Program-made: the position numbers and the translations under genes
From: an uncultured bacterium
GTDB taxonomy: Bacteria; Chloroflexota; Anaerolineae; JACIWP01
Assembly (NCBI GenBank): GCA_903872005.1
Contig: CAIQJD010000509.1
Span: 1-8,110 of the forward strand
Reading direction: 5' to 3'
Length of the DNA stretch: 8,110 nucleotides
Part shown: one piece after another, positions 6,294-8,110 of the stretch
Position numbering within the stretch: the first letter of the stretch is position 1
How the letters are laid out: the number at the start of each line of letters is the position of its first letter
The notes under the pieces: model-generated
Seen by the model: only the letters and a program-made list of their open reading frames with translations
Database searches by the model: none
What the model was told of the DNA's origin: nothing

Positions 6294-7778
6294 TTGCTCA
6301 AAGCGCAGCAGGCGCATGTCCCCGAAAGACTGCGTCTGCGTCAACCGATAGCGCGCCGACAGCCATGCGACGTGCGGATGCGCCCCGCCCATTTCATCCA
6401 CTGCCTGCTGGAAGATCACCAGCCAGACCCGCGACCGGCCGGCCGTCGCCGGCTCCAGCTCCGTCGCAAAGAGGCCCAGCGCCTGCTGCGTCGGCAGCGC
6501 CAGAGTATCGGAGCCGCTGCCGGCCGGGTCACCCAGGAAGACCTGCGGCAGATCCCGATCATAAACATGGGCGGGGAAGAAGGTCAGCTTGTTGCTGTGA
6601 ACGATGGCGTCCGCCGGGCCGGCCGACGCGCGCAACGCCGCATCCAGGGCCGCGTATGGCCCGCGCGGGAAACCGTCGTAGCCGTAGTAGGCGACCAGCG
6701 CGGCGATGACGATGCCGGCCAGGGGCAGGCCGAAGACCCAGCGCGCCGGCCGGGGCAGATCCGCCAGCGCCCAGCCCACCAGCGCGGCGAAAAGGAGCGC
6801 CGCCGGCAACAATCCCCGGATCACGTAGACTGGCCGCCATTGGGAGATCGCGAAGACCAGGAGAATTGGGAGGAGCGCCAACAGCCCCAGCCAGCCGGCC
6901 GCCCGGTCGCGGCTGCGGATCAGCCGCCAGACAACCAGGACCAAGGCCAGCAGCGCCCCGAAGAGCGCCGCCGGCACGAGCCAGGCCGGCATGCGCGCAT
7001 TCTCAAAATCGAACCCGAAGGCCAACAATGTCTGCGCCAACGTCAGGAGGCCCGGCCGCTGCACCCAATAGGCTTGCCCGATTTTGCCGAGCTGACCGGG
7101 CACGCGCGCCAGCCACGGCGCGAAGAGGAGCGCCATGCCCAGACCGGCCAACGCGGTCTTGAGCAGCAGCCGGCCGGCTTCTCGGTCGCGCCGCAGCGCC
7201 CAGCGCGCCGCGACCCACAGCCCCAGCGCCGCGAAGAGGGCGAAGCCCAAATTGTGACTGTACAGGGTCAACGCGCCGCAGATGACAAAGGCCCCCCAGG
7301 CCGCCGGCGCATCGCTCCGCCGCGCCCGCACATACGCGGCCAACGCGGCCATACTCCAGAAGCCGAGCATGGCATACATGCGCGTTTCCTGGCTATAGGC
7401 GATCTGAAAAGGCGCGACGGCGACCACCAGGGCGGCCCAACGCGCCGGCCGAGACCCCAACAACTCGCCGGCCAACAGGTAGACCAGCGCCGTCGTCGCC
7501 ACGCCATAGCAGACCGATAGCAGCCGCACTGCCGCCGGCGTCTCGCCGAACAGGGCCATCCAGGCGTGCAGGGTGAAATAGTACGCCACCGGATGCACGT
7601 CGGCGGCCACGCCGGCCACCTGGCTCAACGTCCCGCTCAGGATGGCCGCCAGGCTCTTCTCGGCGTAGAGGATGGCGAAGGCTTCGTCGTACCAGAGCGA
7701 GCGACTGCTCAGGGCAAGCAGGCGCAGCACTGTCGCCAGCGCCAGAATGCCCAGCAGCGCCCACGGGATGCGTTTCAT
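6291..7778 (-). CDS. GT39/PMT-type polytopic membrane glycosyltransferase
   Basis: A 495-residue integral membrane protein of the ArnT/PMT-like superfamily, which moves a sugar from a polyprenyl-phosphate donor to an acceptor on the outer face of the membrane. The first loop carries the acidic pair in LWYDEAF (Asp31-Glu32), the usual catalytic region. DVHPVAYYF (60-68) corresponds to the D-x-H-P motif, and SQETRMYAM (129-137) to the conserved E-x-R-x-Y. About ten further hydrophobic segments run to about residue 365. The last 130 residues are soluble and should face outside. The ATG at 7778 overlaps the TGA of the upstream gene as ATGA. A longer in-frame extension to 8096 would overlap the upstream gene for more than 300 bases and is rejected. 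Acceptor and sugar cannot be told from sequence. Confidence 0.9.
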   Translation of the reverse strand: MKRIPWALLGILALATVLRLLALSSRSLWYDEAFAILYAEKSLAAILSGTLSQVAGVAADVHPVAYYFTLHAWMALFGETPAAVRLLSVCYGVATTALVYLLAGELLGSRPARWAALVVAVAPFQIAYSQETRMYAMLGFWSMAALAAYVRARRSDAPAAWGAFVICGALTLYSHNLGFALFAALGLWVAARWALRRDREAGRLLLKTALAGLGMALLFAPWLARVPGQLGKIGQAYWVQRPGLLTLAQTLLAFGFDFENARMPAWLVPAALFGALLALVLVVWRLIRSRDRAAGWLGLLALLPILLVFAISQWRPVYVIRGLLPAALLFAALVGWALADLPRPARWVFGLPLAGIVIAALVAYYGYDGFPRGPYAALDAALRASAGPADAIVHSNKLTFFPAHVYDRDLPQVFLGDPAGSGSDTLALPTQQALGLFATELEPATAGRSRVWLVIFQQAVDEMGGAHPHVAWLSARYRLTQTQSFGDMRLLRFEQ

Positions 7779-8110
7779 GCCGGCGCGCCCTCTTCCAGCG
7801 CCGCGCGCCAGCCGGCCAGGATCACGGCCAGACCGACCGGAAGCGGGAGATAGACGGCCGGATGCTCGAACTTGCCGGCCACCGTGAGCAGGAAAAGCGC
7901 CCACAGGCCGACGAGCAGGACCAGCTCCGCGCCGGCGATCAGCCAGGCCCCGCGTCGCGGCCAGCGTCGCGCCAGCGTCGCCAGGATATGCACGAGCGGA
8001 ATGAACAGGATGACGTAGTTGGTAGTGGCAGTACGCAGGGCGATGAGATTGGTCACCACCAGCGTGACGTCCACCGTCCAAAGAAAACTCCCCCACGCCG
8101 GCCGGCGCAG
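7775..8110 (-). CDS. C-terminal part of a polytopic membrane protein, probably GT87-like glycosyltransferase (5' partial)
   Basis: The frame is open to the right edge (111 visible codons plus a stop), so the 5' end lies outside the window; the GTG at 8074 is internal. The visible part has four hydrophobic segments separated by short basic loops such as ARRWPRR, and ends in EEGAPA. The motif TNLIALRTATTNYVILFIPL resembles the C-terminal membrane region of DUF2029/GT87 mannosyltransferase-like proteins of Chloroflexota, but the catalytic N-terminal part is not visible, so the family assignment is tentative. Its TGA overlaps the ATG of the GT39-type gene (ATGA, 7778-7775), placing both in one operon and suggesting related work in glycan or lipid glycosylation at the membrane. 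Confidence 0.72.
   Translation of the reverse strand: MRRPAWGSFLWTVDVTLVVTNLIALRTATTNYVILFIPLVHILATLARRWPRRGAWLIAGAELVLLVGLWALFLLTVAGKFEHPAVYLPLPVGLAVILAGWRAALEEGAPA

Noticed and set aside
5172..7520. Plus-strand open frame of 782 codons
   Set aside because: It lies antisense to the M24 and GT39-type genes and runs across the boundary between them. Its product is Arg/Gln/Pro-rich low-complexity with no domain, as expected for the opposite strand of GC-rich genes.
7779..8096. Upstream in-frame extension of the GT39-type gene
   Set aside because: It would overlap the upstream membrane protein gene for over 300 bases, its sequence lacks membrane character or homology, and the ATG at 7778 begins a typical basic-hydrophobic N-terminus at an ATGA junction.

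Overview
The window is GC-rich bacterial DNA with ordinary bacterial signals: Shine-Dalgarno sites, a near-consensus TTGACA/TATGCT promoter and a perfect TATAAT hexamer. Heavy iteration of the palindrome GCCGGC, Pro/Thr-rich linkers behind N-terminal membrane anchors, a DUF4230 protein and a fused membrane/spermidine-synthase-like protein together suggest a Chloroflexota (Anaerolineae-like) genome. This is an inference from style and gene families; there is no rRNA or marker gene to prove it.

Layout: (1) 2-1705, plus strand, the 3' part of a gene for a polytopic membrane protein with a C-terminal spermidine-synthase-like domain. (2) 1706-2015, a convergent intergenic region with two strong hairpins and, on the minus strand, a collapsed relic of an MNT-nucleotidyltransferase gene (probably a former MntA/HepT-type pair). 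(3) 4095-2016, minus strand, an OmpR-type response regulator and its HAMP/HisKA sensor kinase, overlapping by 8 nt and read from a well-formed promoter. (4) 4096-4260, a divergent promoter region. (5) 4261-4962, plus strand, a membrane-anchored DUF4230 protein, followed at once by the frameshifted C-terminal remnant of a PIN-domain (VapC-like) gene at 4967-5079. (6) 8110-5085, minus strand, a tightly packed operon: the end of a polytopic membrane protein (probably a GT87-like glycosyltransferase), a GT39/PMT-type membrane glycosyltransferase joined by an ATGA overlap, and an M24 (aminopeptidase P-like) protein whose ribosome-binding site overlaps the preceding stop codon.

How the genes may work together: the regulator and kinase form a complete two-component system. 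Its target is not evident, but the divergently transcribed DUF4230 gene is the nearest candidate, and an 8-bp tandem repeat lies between the two promoters. The two membrane glycosyltransferases probably act on lipid-linked sugars and an extracytoplasmic acceptor; the M24 gene is translationally linked to them without an obvious functional link.

I see no clearly new multi-gene system. The most noteworthy items are two toxin-antitoxin-like gene relics hidden between intact genes, an M24 protein with three of its five metal-ligand positions changed, and the iterated GCCGGC palindrome. No tRNA, rRNA, CRISPR array or insertion sequence was seen.
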